Shown here one piece after another: positions 1 through 9,927 of a DNA stretch of 57,154 nucleotides. Position 1 is the stretch's first letter. Every line of letters begins with the position of its first letter. This stretch comes from an uncultured Verrucomicrobiales bacterium. Its GTDB lineage: Bacteria; Verrucomicrobiota; Verrucomicrobiia; Verrucomicrobiales; DEV007. The position numbers were made by a program, and so were the translations under genes. Location of the stretch: contig CALLLI010000118.1 in assembly GCA_938082635.1 (NCBI GenBank), positions 1 through 57,154 on the forward strand. Reading direction: 5' to 3'. A model generated the notes under the pieces. It was given only the letters and a program-made list of their open reading frames with translations. It made no database searches and was not told where the DNA came from.

Positions 1-657
1 GAAGACGACCTAGAACTTTCTAGCAGAGTCAATGCGATCGCTCCAGGAATTCTGGCGAGTATTTGTGCCACTCGTCGTGTACCGTTCATTCACATCAGCA
101 CTGACTACGTCTTCAATGGAGTGGAACCCGGCACGCGATCAGAAAGGGACATTGCTAAACCCATCAGTGTCTATGGCAGAACAAAGCTAGCTGGTGAACA
201 AGCCGTGCACCTGGCCTATCCGCAAGCTTGGGTCGCTCGGGTCTCGTGGCTCTTCGGACCAGAGCGCCCAGGGTTCGTTGAAATGATCCGCGACCGACTA
301 GCGGAAGGCGAATCGCTCGCCGCGATTGATGACAAATTCTCGTGTCCAACCTATGTGGATGATGCTGCCGTCGCCCTAGATCATCTCCTAAATCTAACTG
401 ATCCTGCCGGAGGCGTCGTGCATATCTGTAATCCTGGCCCTACCTCATGGCATGGCATCGCCTCCGAGATCGTCGCCCAAAGCCAGCGCCCTCAGACACC
501 GATCGCCAGTCAGAAGTTAAGCGAGATGACCGGCTTCCGTGCTCCGCGTCCGGTGCACACCGCAATGGACGTAGCTCATCTTGAAGCACTCACGGGCCAC
601 GCCATGCGATCTTGGCAAGACGCCTTAGCGGCCTATTTCTCTACAGAATCGGAATAA
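1..657 (+). CDS. rmlD: dTDP-4-dehydrorhamnose reductase, 5' partial
   Basis: Frame 1 is open from the first base, so the gene begins outside the window; the GTG at 121 is internal. The product should reduce dTDP-4-dehydro-L-rhamnose with NAD(P)H in dTDP-rhamnose synthesis for surface polysaccharides. The visible part has the family block ISTDYVFNG, then VYGRTKLAGEQAV, in which Y (172-174) and K (184-186) form the extended-SDR YxxxK catalytic pair. The later SWLFGP and ISxKLSEMTGFRAPRPVHTAMD stretches also fit the family. About 218 residues are present, so roughly the first 70, with the Rossmann nucleotide-binding loop, are missing. Other rml genes would be expected to the left. Confidence 0.9.
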   Translation, partial: EDDLELSSRVNAIAPGILASICATRRVPFIHISTDYVFNGVEPGTRSERDIAKPISVYGRTKLAGEQAVHLAYPQAWVARVSWLFGPERPGFVEMIRDRLAEGESLAAIDDKFSCPTYVDDAAVALDHLLNLTDPAGGVVHICNPGPTSWHGIASEIVAQSQRPQTPIASQKLSEMTGFRAPRPVHTAMDVAHLEALTGHAMRSWQDALAAYFSTESE

Positions 658-751
658 TCTCCATCGCATCCCGTCCAACAAGTAACCGACATCACTTGCA
701 CATCATGAACGATTCACGATAGTCGCCACTCATATTCGCCCCTTCTTACCC

Positions 752-1456
752 ATGAAACTTCTCTCCACCTTCCTCACTAGCGCGCTGTTCAGCAGCCTCC
801 TACTCGTCTCCGCCCTGGCTGAGGTTCAGAAGAAGGGTGCCGAAGTCGGCAAATGGACCCAGGACTACGACGCCGCTATCAAAGTCGCCGCCGAGAAGAA
901 AGTGCCCATCATGCTCAACTTCACGGGATCAGATTGGTGCCACTGGTGCAAGATCATGGACGAGAAGGTCTTTGCACAAGACGAATGGAAAACCTACGCC
1001 GCTAAGAATGCCGTCCTCGTGACGCTGGATTTCCCACAAGACAAGACCCTTGTTCCTGATGGCTTCGCAGAGCGCAATGCCAAGCTCCAAGCTGAATTTG
1101 GTGTCGGTGGCTACCCGACGTTCATCATCCTAGACAGCGACGGCAAGACCCCGCTCGGCCAACTCGGAGCAAGCCAAGACGCCTCTCCTGCAGGATTCAT
1201 CAATCAATTCAAAGGGGCTACCCAGCTCAGCGCAGCAAGTGTGGCCGCGTTTTTGAAAGAGAACCCTACAAAGGAACCCGATCTCAAAGCGGTCATGAAG
1301 GAATCCAAGGAATCCAAGAAGGCCTTAAGCGACTGGATCGAAACCGCCCCTCAGAAGACGGAAGAGAACAACACGAAGTTCACTGCCTTCCAGAAGCGCA
1401 TTGCGAGTGCCGAAGAAGCTCTACTCAAGCTGATGCAGCCGAAGAAGTCAGAGTAA
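752..1456 (+). CDS. secreted thioredoxin-fold protein (CHWC motif)
   Basis: A 234-residue protein with a Sec signal peptide (about residues 1-23, ending ALA). After maturation comes a thioredoxin-like fold: VPIMLNFTGSDWCHWCK carries the redox pair C63-H-W-C66, and GVGGYPTFIIL has the cis-proline. The CHWC motif is typical of the thioredoxin_7/DUF255-related branch common in Verrucomicrobia and Planctomycetes. The last 70 residues are charged and Lys/Glu-rich, with no recognised domain. It probably acts as a periplasmic thiol-disulfide protein; the partner is unknown. It stands alone, about 180 bp ahead of the PSCyt1 gene. Confidence 0.8.
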   Translation: MKLLSTFLTSALFSSLLLVSALAEVQKKGAEVGKWTQDYDAAIKVAAEKKVPIMLNFTGSDWCHWCKIMDEKVFAQDEWKTYAAKNAVLVTLDFPQDKTLVPDGFAERNAKLQAEFGVGGYPTFIILDSDGKTPLGQLGASQDASPAGFINQFKGATQLSAASVAAFLKENPTKEPDLKAVMKESKESKKALSDWIETAPQKTEENNTKFTAFQKRIASAEEALLKLMQPKKSE

Positions 1457-1636
1457 ACTTTGCCCGGCAACATAGGAGAAAAGCGATCAACGAAAGCAGT
1501 CCGATCGCGCCTCCGATCAGTTCGACTCCGGCAAACCCCAGGAAACCCTGGATTGCTGAGAATTCCGTCATGGTATTAGCCATCGGCGACCCGATCCTGT
1601 TTGCCATTACAAGAGAGAGGCCCGAATATACTCGGG

Positions 1637-3994
1637 ATGACTCGACCTTCCTGGTATTCCCTTCGGATGGCTCTCCTGGCCATCCCGATCCTCGTCTCGC
1701 ACGCGGCTCTGGCCGCCGATCAGCTAGATTTCTCTCGGGAAATCCTCCCTATTCTGTCAGACAAATGCTTCGTCTGTCATGGTCCGGACGCCAAAGAGAA
1801 AGAGTTACGGCTCGATTCCTTTGAGGCAGCTACGGGTGATCTTGGTGGTTACCGCGCCATCGATCCCGACAAGCCAGAAGCAAGCGAGATTCTCGCCCGC
1901 CTCCATGACAAAGAAGATCCCATGCCCCCGGTGGATGCGGAGAAGCAGCTCACCGATGTCGAGCGGCTCATGCTCGAGAAATGGGTCAAGCAGGGAGGCA
2001 ACTACGCGAAGCACTGGGCCTTCATTCCGCCCGCCAAAGCGAAGAGTCACGACTCCATTGATGGCTATGTCAGTGCCAAACTCGGAAAGAGTGACAGCAC
2101 ATTAGCCCCAGAAGCCGACCGTGCCACGCTCGCACGTCGAGTCGCTTTTATCCTCACTGGCCTGCCACCAGAACCAGAGCAACTCGAGTACTTCCTAGCT
2201 AACAAGAGTCCCGACGCCTACGAAAAGTTTGTCGGCACGATGTTAGAAAGCCCGCGCTATGGCGAACACCAAGCACGCTATTGGTTGGACGCTGTACGTT
2301 ACGGAGACACTCACGGCCTCCACTTAGACAACAGGCGCGGCATCTACCCCTACCGCGATTGGGTGGTCAGAGCACTGAATGATAACCTCCCTCTAGACGA
2401 CTTCATCACCTGGCAACTTGCAGGTGATCTCCTGCCCAATCCCACCCTAGCTCAAGAAGTCGCCACGGGCTTCGTGAGGATGAATCCCACGACCTCTGAA
2501 GGCGGGGTTGTCCCACAGGAATTTCAAGCCAAGAACAACTTTGATCGAACGGAAACGTTAGGGACCGTCTTCCTCGGAATGACGATGAGTTGCTCTCGCT
2601 GTCACACGCACAAGTATGACCCGATCGTGCACAGCGAGTATTATAGCCTGCTCGCCTTCTTCAACAGCACGGCGGAGAATCCGCTTGATGGGAATAAGTA
2701 TGATTACGGCCCTGCTCTCAAGGCCCCCAAAGACCACACCGCCTGGGATGCGTGGGAAGCAGCACATCAAGAAGCCCTTACACTGCTAGAGCCCTTGGGC
2801 AACGACGCCAAGCCATGGCGTGAACGCCTCCTCGCTCTATCAAAGCAAGACTCCCAGCCAAAAGCACGCGAACTCGCCAAGCGACTAACCGATCTAGAAG
2901 CTGACTTCACGACGACACTCGTCGCGCGCGAACTCGACAAACCTCGCCCAACAAAGCTCCTCTTACGCGGTGAGTACAATCAACCCGCAGGCGAAGTTCT
3001 CCAACCGGACGTGCCCGCAGTGCTGGGAGCGCTTCCTTCCGAAGCCCCAAGGAATCGCCTTGGCCTAACCCAGTGGCTCACCTCACGCGAACACCCCCTC
3101 GTCTCACGTGTGTTGATCAATCGCGTTTGGCAACGCGTCTTTGGCGATGGCCTCGTTCGCACTCCAGAAGACTTCGGTGTCCAAGGCGAACAGCCCACCC
3201 ACCCAGAACTCCTAGATTGGCTTGCCGTGGAACTTCAAGAAAGCGGATGGGATCTCAAGCACATGGTCCGCCTCATGGTCACCAGCCAAACCTTCAAGCA
3301 AGAGTCTATCTGGCGAAAGGACATCGCAGACCCCGAGAATCGCCTCTTCGCTAGAGGACCAAGTTTCCGGCTCGATGCCGAAGTTCTCCGCGACGTTGCT
3401 CTCTGGGCCAGTGAACTGTTAGATCCACACATGGGAGGTGAGGGCATGAAACCCTACCAGCCATCCGGCCTATGGTCAGCCCTCGCCCATCCTGGCAGTA
3501 ACACAAAAAAATACGAACGCGACAAGAAAGAGCTACTCTATCGTCGCAGCCTTTACGTCTATTGGAAACGGACGAGCCCGCATCCGATGATGACCTTGTT
3601 TGATGCCCCCAACCGAGAAGCAAGTTGTGTGCAACGCTCACGCTCCAGCACCTCACTGCAATCATTAGCACTCCTCAACGAAACCCAACGTCTCGAAATG
3701 GGGCGCATGCTTGCCGAGCGACTCCTTCGCGAAGGTTCGAATGACGCGGAGCGCCTAGATCGTCTCTTTACCCTATTAGCCTCTCGCACACCGACAGCAA
3801 CCGAACGCCAAACCTGTGACGGCCTCATCAACGCCATGCGCGAACGTTTCCAATCCGATGCCGAGAGCGCCAAAGCGCTTGTCTCCGTCGGAGAGGCGCC
3901 ACGCGATGAAGCGCTCGACCTCACCGATCTCGCCACCTGGACCCAAGTCGCCACCACCGTACTGGCCAGCGACGTCGCCTTACTCCTTTACTAA
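1637..3994 (+). CDS. secreted PSCyt1/DUF1549/DUF1553 protein
   Basis: I chose ATG 1637 over an upstream TTG (1601) because it leads directly into a signal peptide (to about residue 27, AALAA) and an AGAGAGG lies upstream; ATG 1667 is a third option. The mature N-terminus is a PSCyt1 c-type cytochrome-like domain with one haem motif, C44-F-V-C47-H48. The DUF1549 region follows and carries a second C319-S-R-C322-H323, then DUF1553 to the C-terminus. These proteins are abundant in Planctomycetes and Verrucomicrobia beside DUF1501 genes, as here (17 bp away), and are often linked to polysaccharide breakdown; the reaction is unknown. At 785 residues it is at the short end for the family. Confidence 0.88.
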   Translation: MTRPSWYSLRMALLAIPILVSHAALAADQLDFSREILPILSDKCFVCHGPDAKEKELRLDSFEAATGDLGGYRAIDPDKPEASEILARLHDKEDPMPPVDAEKQLTDVERLMLEKWVKQGGNYAKHWAFIPPAKAKSHDSIDGYVSAKLGKSDSTLAPEADRATLARRVAFILTGLPPEPEQLEYFLANKSPDAYEKFVGTMLESPRYGEHQARYWLDAVRYGDTHGLHLDNRRGIYPYRDWVVRALNDNLPLDDFITWQLAGDLLPNPTLAQEVATGFVRMNPTTSEGGVVPQEFQAKNNFDRTETLGTVFLGMTMSCSRCHTHKYDPIVHSEYYSLLAFFNSTAENPLDGNKYDYGPALKAPKDHTAWDAWEAAHQEALTLLEPLGNDAKPWRERLLALSKQDSQPKARELAKRLTDLEADFTTTLVARELDKPRPTKLLLRGEYNQPAGEVLQPDVPAVLGALPSEAPRNRLGLTQWLTSREHPLVSRVLINRVWQRVFGDGLVRTPEDFGVQGEQPTHPELLDWLAVELQESGWDLKHMVRLMVTSQTFKQESIWRKDIADPENRLFARGPSFRLDAEVLRDVALWASELLDPHMGGEGMKPYQPSGLWSALAHPGSNTKKYERDKKELLYRRSLYVYWKRTSPHPMMTLFDAPNREASCVQRSRSSTSLQSLALLNETQRLEMGRMLAERLLREGSNDAERLDRLFTLLASRTPTATERQTCDGLINAMRERFQSDAESAKALVSVGEAPRDEALDLTDLATWTQVATTVLASDVALLLY

Positions 3995-4011
3995 CAAACG
4001 GACTACCTGTT

Positions 4012-5514
4012 ATGAATTTCCACGATCCCCAATTCGAGAACAACCTCATGATGACGCGGCGCCAACTCTTTGGTCGCTCAGCGCTAGGAGTCGGTACCGC
4101 CGCCATGGCGAACATGTTTGGAAATGATCTCCTAGCATCCGCCGGCCCCGCGGGTCCTGGCACCCACCACCCTGCCAAGGCCAAGCGCGTCATCTACCTT
4201 TTCATGAGTGGCGGCCCCAGCCATCACGATCTCTGGGACTACAAGCCCAAGATGCAGGAAATGTTTGGTCAGGACCTCCCCGAGTATGTGCGCGATGGGC
4301 AACGCATCACCGGCATGACAGCGGGCCAGAAGACCCTACCCGTTTGCCCTACCAAGTACAAATTCACAAAGCAGGAGAACAACGATCGTGGCGTTTATGT
4401 CAGCGAACTCCTCCCCCACACCGCTACGGTGGCGAAGGATCTCTGTGTCGTGCACAGCACCTTCACCGAAGCGATCAATCATGACCCGGCCATTACTTAC
4501 ATTCAGACAGGAAGCCAGATTCCTGGGCGTCCTAGCCTCGGGGCATGGCTGAGTTATGGCCTCGGCAGCATGAATAACAACCTTCCCGGCTACGTGGTCA
4601 TGCACGCGCAGAGTAGCTTTGCAGAGCAGAGCCTCTTCGGCCGACTCTGGGGCAGCGGCTTTCTACCATCCAACCATCAAGGCGTCCTCATGCGCAGCCA
4701 AGGCGATGCCGTTCTCTATCTAAACAACCCCAAAGGCGTAACGAGAAAGGATCGTCGTGCACAGCTGGACGCCCTGGTTGCGCTCAATCAAGAGCAGCAT
4801 CAGCGCTTCGCGGATCCTGACATCATCTCAAGAATCAAGCAACATGAGATGGCCTACCGGATGCAATCGTCGGTTCCTGAACTGATGGACCTCTCTCAAG
4901 AAAACGATGGCACCTTCGAACTCTACGGAGAAGAAGCACGCAAGCCCGGCACGTTTGCCGCCTCATGCCTAAATGCACGTCGTCTGGCCGAGCGTGGCGT
5001 CCGCAATATCCAGATCTTTCATCGTGGCTGGGACGCGCACGGCGCCCTACCGAAAGAGCACGAATCCCAATGCAAGGATGTGGACCAAGCCTGCGCTGCC
5101 CTGATCAAAGATCTCAAACAACGCGGCATGCTCGACGAAACACTCGTCGTCTGGGGTGGAGAATTTGGCCGAACGGCCTATTGCCAAGGAGGCCTCACTC
5201 GCACCAACTACGGGCGCGATCACCACCCACGTTGTTTCACTGTCTGGATAGCTGGCGGCGGCGTAAAGCCAGGCATCACTTACGGGCAAACCGACGATTT
5301 CGGCTACAACATCGCCGATGCCGATGGCAATCCGCTACGACCTCAGCCGAACAAAGATCACTGGACGCCCGGCACCATGCACATCCACGACCTCAACGCG
5401 ACCATTCTCCACTTATTAGGAATCGATCACCGAAAGCTAACCTATCGCTACCAAGGCCGCGATTTCCGACTAACCGACGTGCACGGTCACGTCATGCATG
5501 ATTTATTAGTCTAA
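4012..5514 (+). CDS. DUF1501 protein with Tat-type leader
   Basis: A 500-residue DUF1501 family protein. The N-terminus MTRRQLFGRSALGVGTAAMA is a twin-arginine leader, starting a few residues after the chosen ATG; the M of MTRRQ could be the true start. The core has the family landmarks YLFMSGGPSHHDLWDYKP, SYGLGSMNNNLPGYVV, WDAH and VVWGGEFGRT. The fold is alkaline phosphatase/sulfatase-like and the activity is not established. It follows the PSCyt1 gene by 17 bp, the standard paired arrangement, and is probably co-transcribed. Its TAA shares bases 5511-5514 with the stop of the opposing PEP-CTERM pseudogene. Confidence 0.88.
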   Translation: MNFHDPQFENNLMMTRRQLFGRSALGVGTAAMANMFGNDLLASAGPAGPGTHHPAKAKRVIYLFMSGGPSHHDLWDYKPKMQEMFGQDLPEYVRDGQRITGMTAGQKTLPVCPTKYKFTKQENNDRGVYVSELLPHTATVAKDLCVVHSTFTEAINHDPAITYIQTGSQIPGRPSLGAWLSYGLGSMNNNLPGYVVMHAQSSFAEQSLFGRLWGSGFLPSNHQGVLMRSQGDAVLYLNNPKGVTRKDRRAQLDALVALNQEQHQRFADPDIISRIKQHEMAYRMQSSVPELMDLSQENDGTFELYGEEARKPGTFAASCLNARRLAERGVRNIQIFHRGWDAHGALPKEHESQCKDVDQACAALIKDLKQRGMLDETLVVWGGEFGRTAYCQGGLTRTNYGRDHHPRCFTVWIAGGGVKPGITYGQTDDFGYNIADADGNPLRPQPNKDHWTPGTMHIHDLNATILHLLGIDHRKLTYRYQGRDFRLTDVHGHVMHDLLV

Positions 5515-6178
5515 CATCCTCTCTTGCGTCGCAGCGCAAGAAATCCAAACGGCAATAGAGCAAGCGCAAACGAAGGCTCCGGCACGGAGGCAATGGGCCC
5601 TGTCAGGGTGAGTTGACTTGGATCGAAACGGAGCTCCGTCACTTACTCATCGCCGAAGTCGACATCGACCACGCGGAAGCGGCCAAGATTGACACCTCCC
5701 GTATTGATCGAATTGAGGATTCGCCCAGTCCCACCCGCATTCAGCTCCACGACCGCCGGATGATACCGCCCGGTATCGACCTCGCGTCCATTGAAACGAA
5801 AGACCGTCCCCGCTCCTTCCAGCTCTGAGACCTGAAGCCCATCAGAAAGATCGGCTCCCCACTGAATCTCGAACTCCAGTGAACTTCCTTGGTCATAAAA
5901 CTCGGCTCCTGCAATCGTGCGCTCAAGACGGAACGTAGGAAACCCAGAAGGCGTGGCAACAAGGAAACCAAACAGTCGTAATCGACTCCGTTCATCGTAG
6001 GATTGTCGAACGTGCGCCCTGGCGCCAAAGGATCCGCGATATCGATCTCAAACGAGAAAGTCCGCACGCTGCTAAAGGTTGTGTTAAGACCGAAATCAGC
6101 CGCTTCAAAACTCACGACAGCAGCGTGGGCTGAACCGGCAATCGCGAGCAAAGCCAAATGTCTGAAAATGGAAGTCAT
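5511..6178 (-). pseudogene. PEP-CTERM sorting-domain protein, broken
   Basis: The minus strand encodes a signal peptide (MTSIFRHLALLAIAGSAHAA) and a beta-rich region to VDYD near 5977. The frame then shifts: the next frame continues FGFLVATPSGFPTFRLER and runs coherently until an in-frame TAA (5643-5645). After that stop the same frame gives a textbook PEP-CTERM tail: VPEPSFALALLPFGF, then LRRKR, ending at 5511-5513. One frameshift plus one premature stop separate the signal from the sorting tag, so an intact product cannot be made. The relic implies that the lineage has or had an exosortase/EPS sorting system, which is not in this window. Confidence 0.82.
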
Positions 6179-6259
6179 AACACCATCCTGACAAGCTTAC
6201 AGCTAGAGACAACCGTACATTCACACGAAACGCTTCTAGACTTCTAGACACTCACTGTT

Positions 6260-7693
6260 TCAAAGAGAAGTCTTCTTCGCTTTCAGATACTTGTTTGTTG
6301 GGAAGTTCTCTAGCGAATACTCACCACCCAACTCATCACGCCGCTGCTGGCATCGAGCTCGCATCACCGTGAGCGCCTCTTGATAGTTCGGATCTGCCAC
6401 AAGGTTCTTAAGCTGATCAGGATCTTCTTGGAGATCGTGGAAAAACTCGTGAGGAGGATCTTGCTGGAAGTAGCTCGCATACAAATAACGCCCTCCACGA
6501 ATGCCCTCCCACTTGGGAATATCAAAGCGATCAAAGAGATGTTCATGGAACGTGTCACTCCTCCAGTTGTCAGGCTTCTGGCCGAGGGCCAGCTGATCTA
6601 GTCGACGCCCTGCGTAGTGCGTCGGTAAGGGTGTGCTACTGTAGCCGAGGATCGTCGCCGGAATGTCCAAGTTCAGGACGGGCTCATCGACCGTCGCTGA
6701 TTCACGAGGGTTGCGGGGATCATAAATAACGAGGGGCACACGAAGAGCTTCTTCGTAGTGAGACCATTTCCCCGCAAAGCCGCGATCTCCCTGATAGTAG
6801 CCATTGTCGCCACTGAAGATGACGATCGTATTCTCAGACAAGCCTAACTGATCCAACTCACCTAACACACGCCCTATCACGTTATCGATTCCACTGATCA
6901 TCCGATAGTAGGCTTTGATATTTTTCTGGTACTTCTCCGGAGTGTCCCAACGCCAGTAGTAGCGATCACGGTGCATCGACTCTCGGAGAAACTGCGGCTG
7001 CCCTGAAAAGATGCGTGGGTCGCCCAACCGAGGCGCTGGAACCGTGACGTCGTCGTAGAGTCCATTCATCGCTTTTGGCCATGGGAAATGCGCTTCTTTG
7101 TCAGAATCCTCGGCGTGTGGCGCATTAAAACTAACAGAAAGACAGAACGACTCTTCCTTATCCTGAGATTTCAAGAAGTTAACCGCATGGTCACCTGCGA
7201 TCTCAGAAAGATGCCGAACGGAGCCATCAGGCTGCTTCTTGAAATACGGATTCCGATTGAGAGGCTTGAAATCATCAAACATCACTTCTGGCTGCCCCTT
7301 CATCACTCCCACGCCGAATTTCCCTACGAACCCCGTCCGATACCCTCCTCGCTTCAGCACCGCGGGGTAACTCGCCGCAGAATGTCGCTCCGCAATCGGA
7401 GGCGTGCCAAAGGTATGACGATGGGTCCGCTCATGAAGGCCAGTGAGAATCGAGGCCCGACTTGCCGCACAAATTGCCGTTGTCACACAGGCATTCGTGA
7501 AACATGTGCCCTTCGCCGCCAGCTTGTCTATGTTGGGCGTCTTGAGAATCTCGTGCCCAGCACAGCCAAGGGCAGTATGGCGTTGATCATCTGAGAGAAA
7601 GAACAGAATATTCGGTCTCGACGTAACCTCTTGAGCCCTAGCGAAAATGTTGCCAACAAACAGAAGAAGAATCAGGGCACGAGATAAATGCAT
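6260..7693 (-). CDS. secreted type I sulfatase
   Basis: A 477-residue protein; the start is ATG at 7691-7693 rather than the TTG two codons upstream. The signal peptide ends near residue 20. The mature protein opens with PNILFFLSDDQR, whose D35-D36 are calcium ligands. The formylglycine signature is C75-A-A-S-R79, so C75 should be oxidised by a formylglycine-generating enzyme encoded elsewhere. GDNGYYQGDRG and GKWSHYEEALRVPLVIYDPR also fit sulfatases. It probably removes sulfate from polysaccharides in the periplasm or outside the cell, consistent with marine Verrucomicrobia. The substrate cannot be read from the sequence. Confidence 0.93.
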   Translation of the reverse strand: MHLSRALILLLFVGNIFARAQEVTSRPNILFFLSDDQRHTALGCAGHEILKTPNIDKLAAKGTCFTNACVTTAICAASRASILTGLHERTHRHTFGTPPIAERHSAASYPAVLKRGGYRTGFVGKFGVGVMKGQPEVMFDDFKPLNRNPYFKKQPDGSVRHLSEIAGDHAVNFLKSQDKEESFCLSVSFNAPHAEDSDKEAHFPWPKAMNGLYDDVTVPAPRLGDPRIFSGQPQFLRESMHRDRYYWRWDTPEKYQKNIKAYYRMISGIDNVIGRVLGELDQLGLSENTIVIFSGDNGYYQGDRGFAGKWSHYEEALRVPLVIYDPRNPRESATVDEPVLNLDIPATILGYSSTPLPTHYAGRRLDQLALGQKPDNWRSDTFHEHLFDRFDIPKWEGIRGGRYLYASYFQQDPPHEFFHDLQEDPDQLKNLVADPNYQEALTVMRARCQQRRDELGGEYSLENFPTNKYLKAKKTSL

Positions 7694-7733
7694 GCACAAC
7701 TATGCGCCGCACTTTCAACAAAGCGCAAGATCT

Positions 7734-9848
7734 CTAAGACACCTGACTCGTCTCATCTGGTGGCAAATGCATCTCTAAGACATCGGCAGCCACCCGTTGC
7801 GCCTCTTCCGTTCGCTTTGCCGCCTCTTTGGCAAAGTGAGCCTGCAATCGGAAAGCTGACTTCTGACCACCGATCGCAGGGCCATAAGTTCCATCGGCGC
7901 TGAGGAACCACGCTTGCACGTTGTCTTTGAATTGTTTGCGAAGGATTTCTAGCAACGCCTCCCGGCTGTCAGGGTCTTCCACTGGCACCATCAATTCGAC
8001 CCGCTTATCGAGATTGCGGCGCATCCAGTCCGCACTCGAAAGGAAGACCTGCTCTTCTCCTCCATGATGGAAGGAGACGATACGAGCGTGCTCCAGATAT
8101 CGATCAATCAAGCTATGCACCACAATGTTCTCACTCATCCCTGGCACCTGAGGTCGTAGGCAACAAATGCCTCGCACCATGAGCTGAATCTTCACCCCCG
8201 CCTCAGAAGCGTCATAAAGAGCGTCAATGATCTCTTGGTCCTGCAAGCTGTTCACCTTCGCCATGATCTTGGCGCTTTCACCTTGCTTGGCTTGATCGCA
8301 CTCAAATGCAATCAGCTCTAACAACGTCTTTTTAAGACACGTAGGCGCTGGCTGCAACTTGCGCAGGCCGGCCCATTGCGAACGCCCCGTAACCCCATTG
8401 AAGAACGCTGACGCATCCCGACCATGGTCTGAACGGGCAGTGAGATAACTCACATCAGTGTAGAGCTTCGCAGTCGATTCATTGTAGTTCCCAGTGCCGA
8501 AATGCACGTAACGGCGAATACGCCCTGCTTCCCGTCGCATGATGAGACAAGCCTTCGCGTGGCACTTCAATCCCTTGATCCCATAGACGACTTGTGCCCC
8601 AGCCAGCTCTAACTCTTCAGCACGTTCCAGGTTCCTCGCTTCATCAAAACGAGCCTTGAGCTCGACCAACACCACGACATTCTTCCCCTTCTGTGCCGCG
8701 CGGATCAACGCCGCGATGATTCGACTATTGCTAGAAGTGCGATAGAGCACTTGCTTAATCGCAATCACATCCGGGTCATCAGCTGCCTCTTCGACCAAAC
8801 GCACCACAGGCTCGAAGCTATCGTAGGGGTGATGCAGGAGTAAGTCCTGATCATCGAGCACCTCAAAGATGGAGTGATCCTTCAAGGGCACACACGGCTG
8901 CGGCTTCCACGCAGCCTCGCGGAGATGATCAAAGTCATCGAGAGAAGTAATCGCCATGAGGCTAGACAGATCGAGTAGACTAGGGACGCGATACACATCC
9001 CGCCCCTTGGTACCTGTATACGCTAACATGGACTCTAGCATCCGCTTTGATGTCCGCGCCGGCACTTCAAGCCGAACCGTATTGCTGAATTTCCGAGCCG
9101 TCAGCACACTCTCCATGGCCTCAGCGAGATCTTCCGCATAGTCTTCCTGCACCGGAATATCACCATTTCTCGTCAGACGAAAGCAGCCCGTAGCATAGAT
9201 TCCCTCTTCAGGGAACATCTCACTAGCAAACTCCTTGATCAAGTCTTCCAGGAGGACAAACTCATACCCGTCCGTGTCCGGCACCCGGAGAAACCGCAAC
9301 AGCCCATTGGGAACAGTAATCACGACAGAGCGCCGATCCGCATGTTCTGGTTCTCCGGCCGGCCCCACGTCTAGCAGAACACAGATACGGCGACCCGAGA
9401 TCCGAAACCGCTGATCTTCCAAATCCAAGGCAACCGGATTTAGTAATTCCTCGATTTCCTCCGAGAAGTGCAGCTTCAATTTCGCACGCGCCTGCCCCGT
9501 GATTTGATCAAGGCTACGATAGCGGATTCCTCGACCTGTCAGTGCTGGCTCGAGCATCGTTCCCCAAATGCGATACTGATCATCGTAATGCGCCCGCACC
9601 TCCTTTCTAATCTGCCGCATCTGCTGCACCGGCGTCAGGCCATTCAGATCACGCATCCGAGCACCGGTCTTGACCAGCGCTTGCAAGCCACCCACGCGGA
9701 CCATGAAGAACTCATCAAGATTCGACGCACTGATGGCAAGAAACTTGACCCGCTCCAGTAACGGCAAGGACTCGCGCTCCGCCTCCCAAAGTACACGCTG
9801 ATTGAACTTCAGCCAGCTAAGCTCACGGTTGAAATAAGAAGCGGACAC
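7734..9848 (-). CDS. ppk1: polyphosphate kinase 1
   Basis: A 704-residue cytoplasmic or membrane-associated enzyme that polymerises ATP gamma-phosphate into polyphosphate. The start is GTG at 9846-9848, directly before the conserved YFNRELSWLKFNQRVL block. LPLLERVKFLAISASNLDEFFMVRVGGL is the N-terminal domain. The catalytic histidine is H430 in GLKCHAKACLI, matching the E. coli H435 region; VHFGTGNYNESTAKLYTD follows. Length is normal. It is monocistronic, divergent from the oxidoreductase gene. A decayed phosphate-uptake operon lies at the right end of this window. Confidence 0.96.
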   Translation of the reverse strand: MSASYFNRELSWLKFNQRVLWEAERESLPLLERVKFLAISASNLDEFFMVRVGGLQALVKTGARMRDLNGLTPVQQMRQIRKEVRAHYDDQYRIWGTMLEPALTGRGIRYRSLDQITGQARAKLKLHFSEEIEELLNPVALDLEDQRFRISGRRICVLLDVGPAGEPEHADRRSVVITVPNGLLRFLRVPDTDGYEFVLLEDLIKEFASEMFPEEGIYATGCFRLTRNGDIPVQEDYAEDLAEAMESVLTARKFSNTVRLEVPARTSKRMLESMLAYTGTKGRDVYRVPSLLDLSSLMAITSLDDFDHLREAAWKPQPCVPLKDHSIFEVLDDQDLLLHHPYDSFEPVVRLVEEAADDPDVIAIKQVLYRTSSNSRIIAALIRAAQKGKNVVVLVELKARFDEARNLERAEELELAGAQVVYGIKGLKCHAKACLIMRREAGRIRRYVHFGTGNYNESTAKLYTDVSYLTARSDHGRDASAFFNGVTGRSQWAGLRKLQPAPTCLKKTLLELIAFECDQAKQGESAKIMAKVNSLQDQEIIDALYDASEAGVKIQLMVRGICCLRPQVPGMSENIVVHSLIDRYLEHARIVSFHHGGEEQVFLSSADWMRRNLDKRVELMVPVEDPDSREALLEILRKQFKDNVQAWFLSADGTYGPAIGGQKSAFRLQAHFAKEAAKRTEEAQRVAADVLEMHLPPDETSQVS

Positions 9849-9927
9849 CTTTTAACCTGTCACCGGCCATCCTCGAGTCGCAAGGCGTTTCATGTGACAA
9901 ACTCGGCATCGAGTGGTCTAGTTTCGC

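Noticed and set aside
1425-1607. A minus-strand frame encoding a hydrophobic peptide of about 50-60 residues (MTEFSAIQGFLGFAGVELIG and on).
   Set aside because: It overlaps the end of the thioredoxin gene, has no clear ribosome-binding site or known family, and its C-terminal part is antisense to good coding sequence. A real small membrane protein cannot be excluded.
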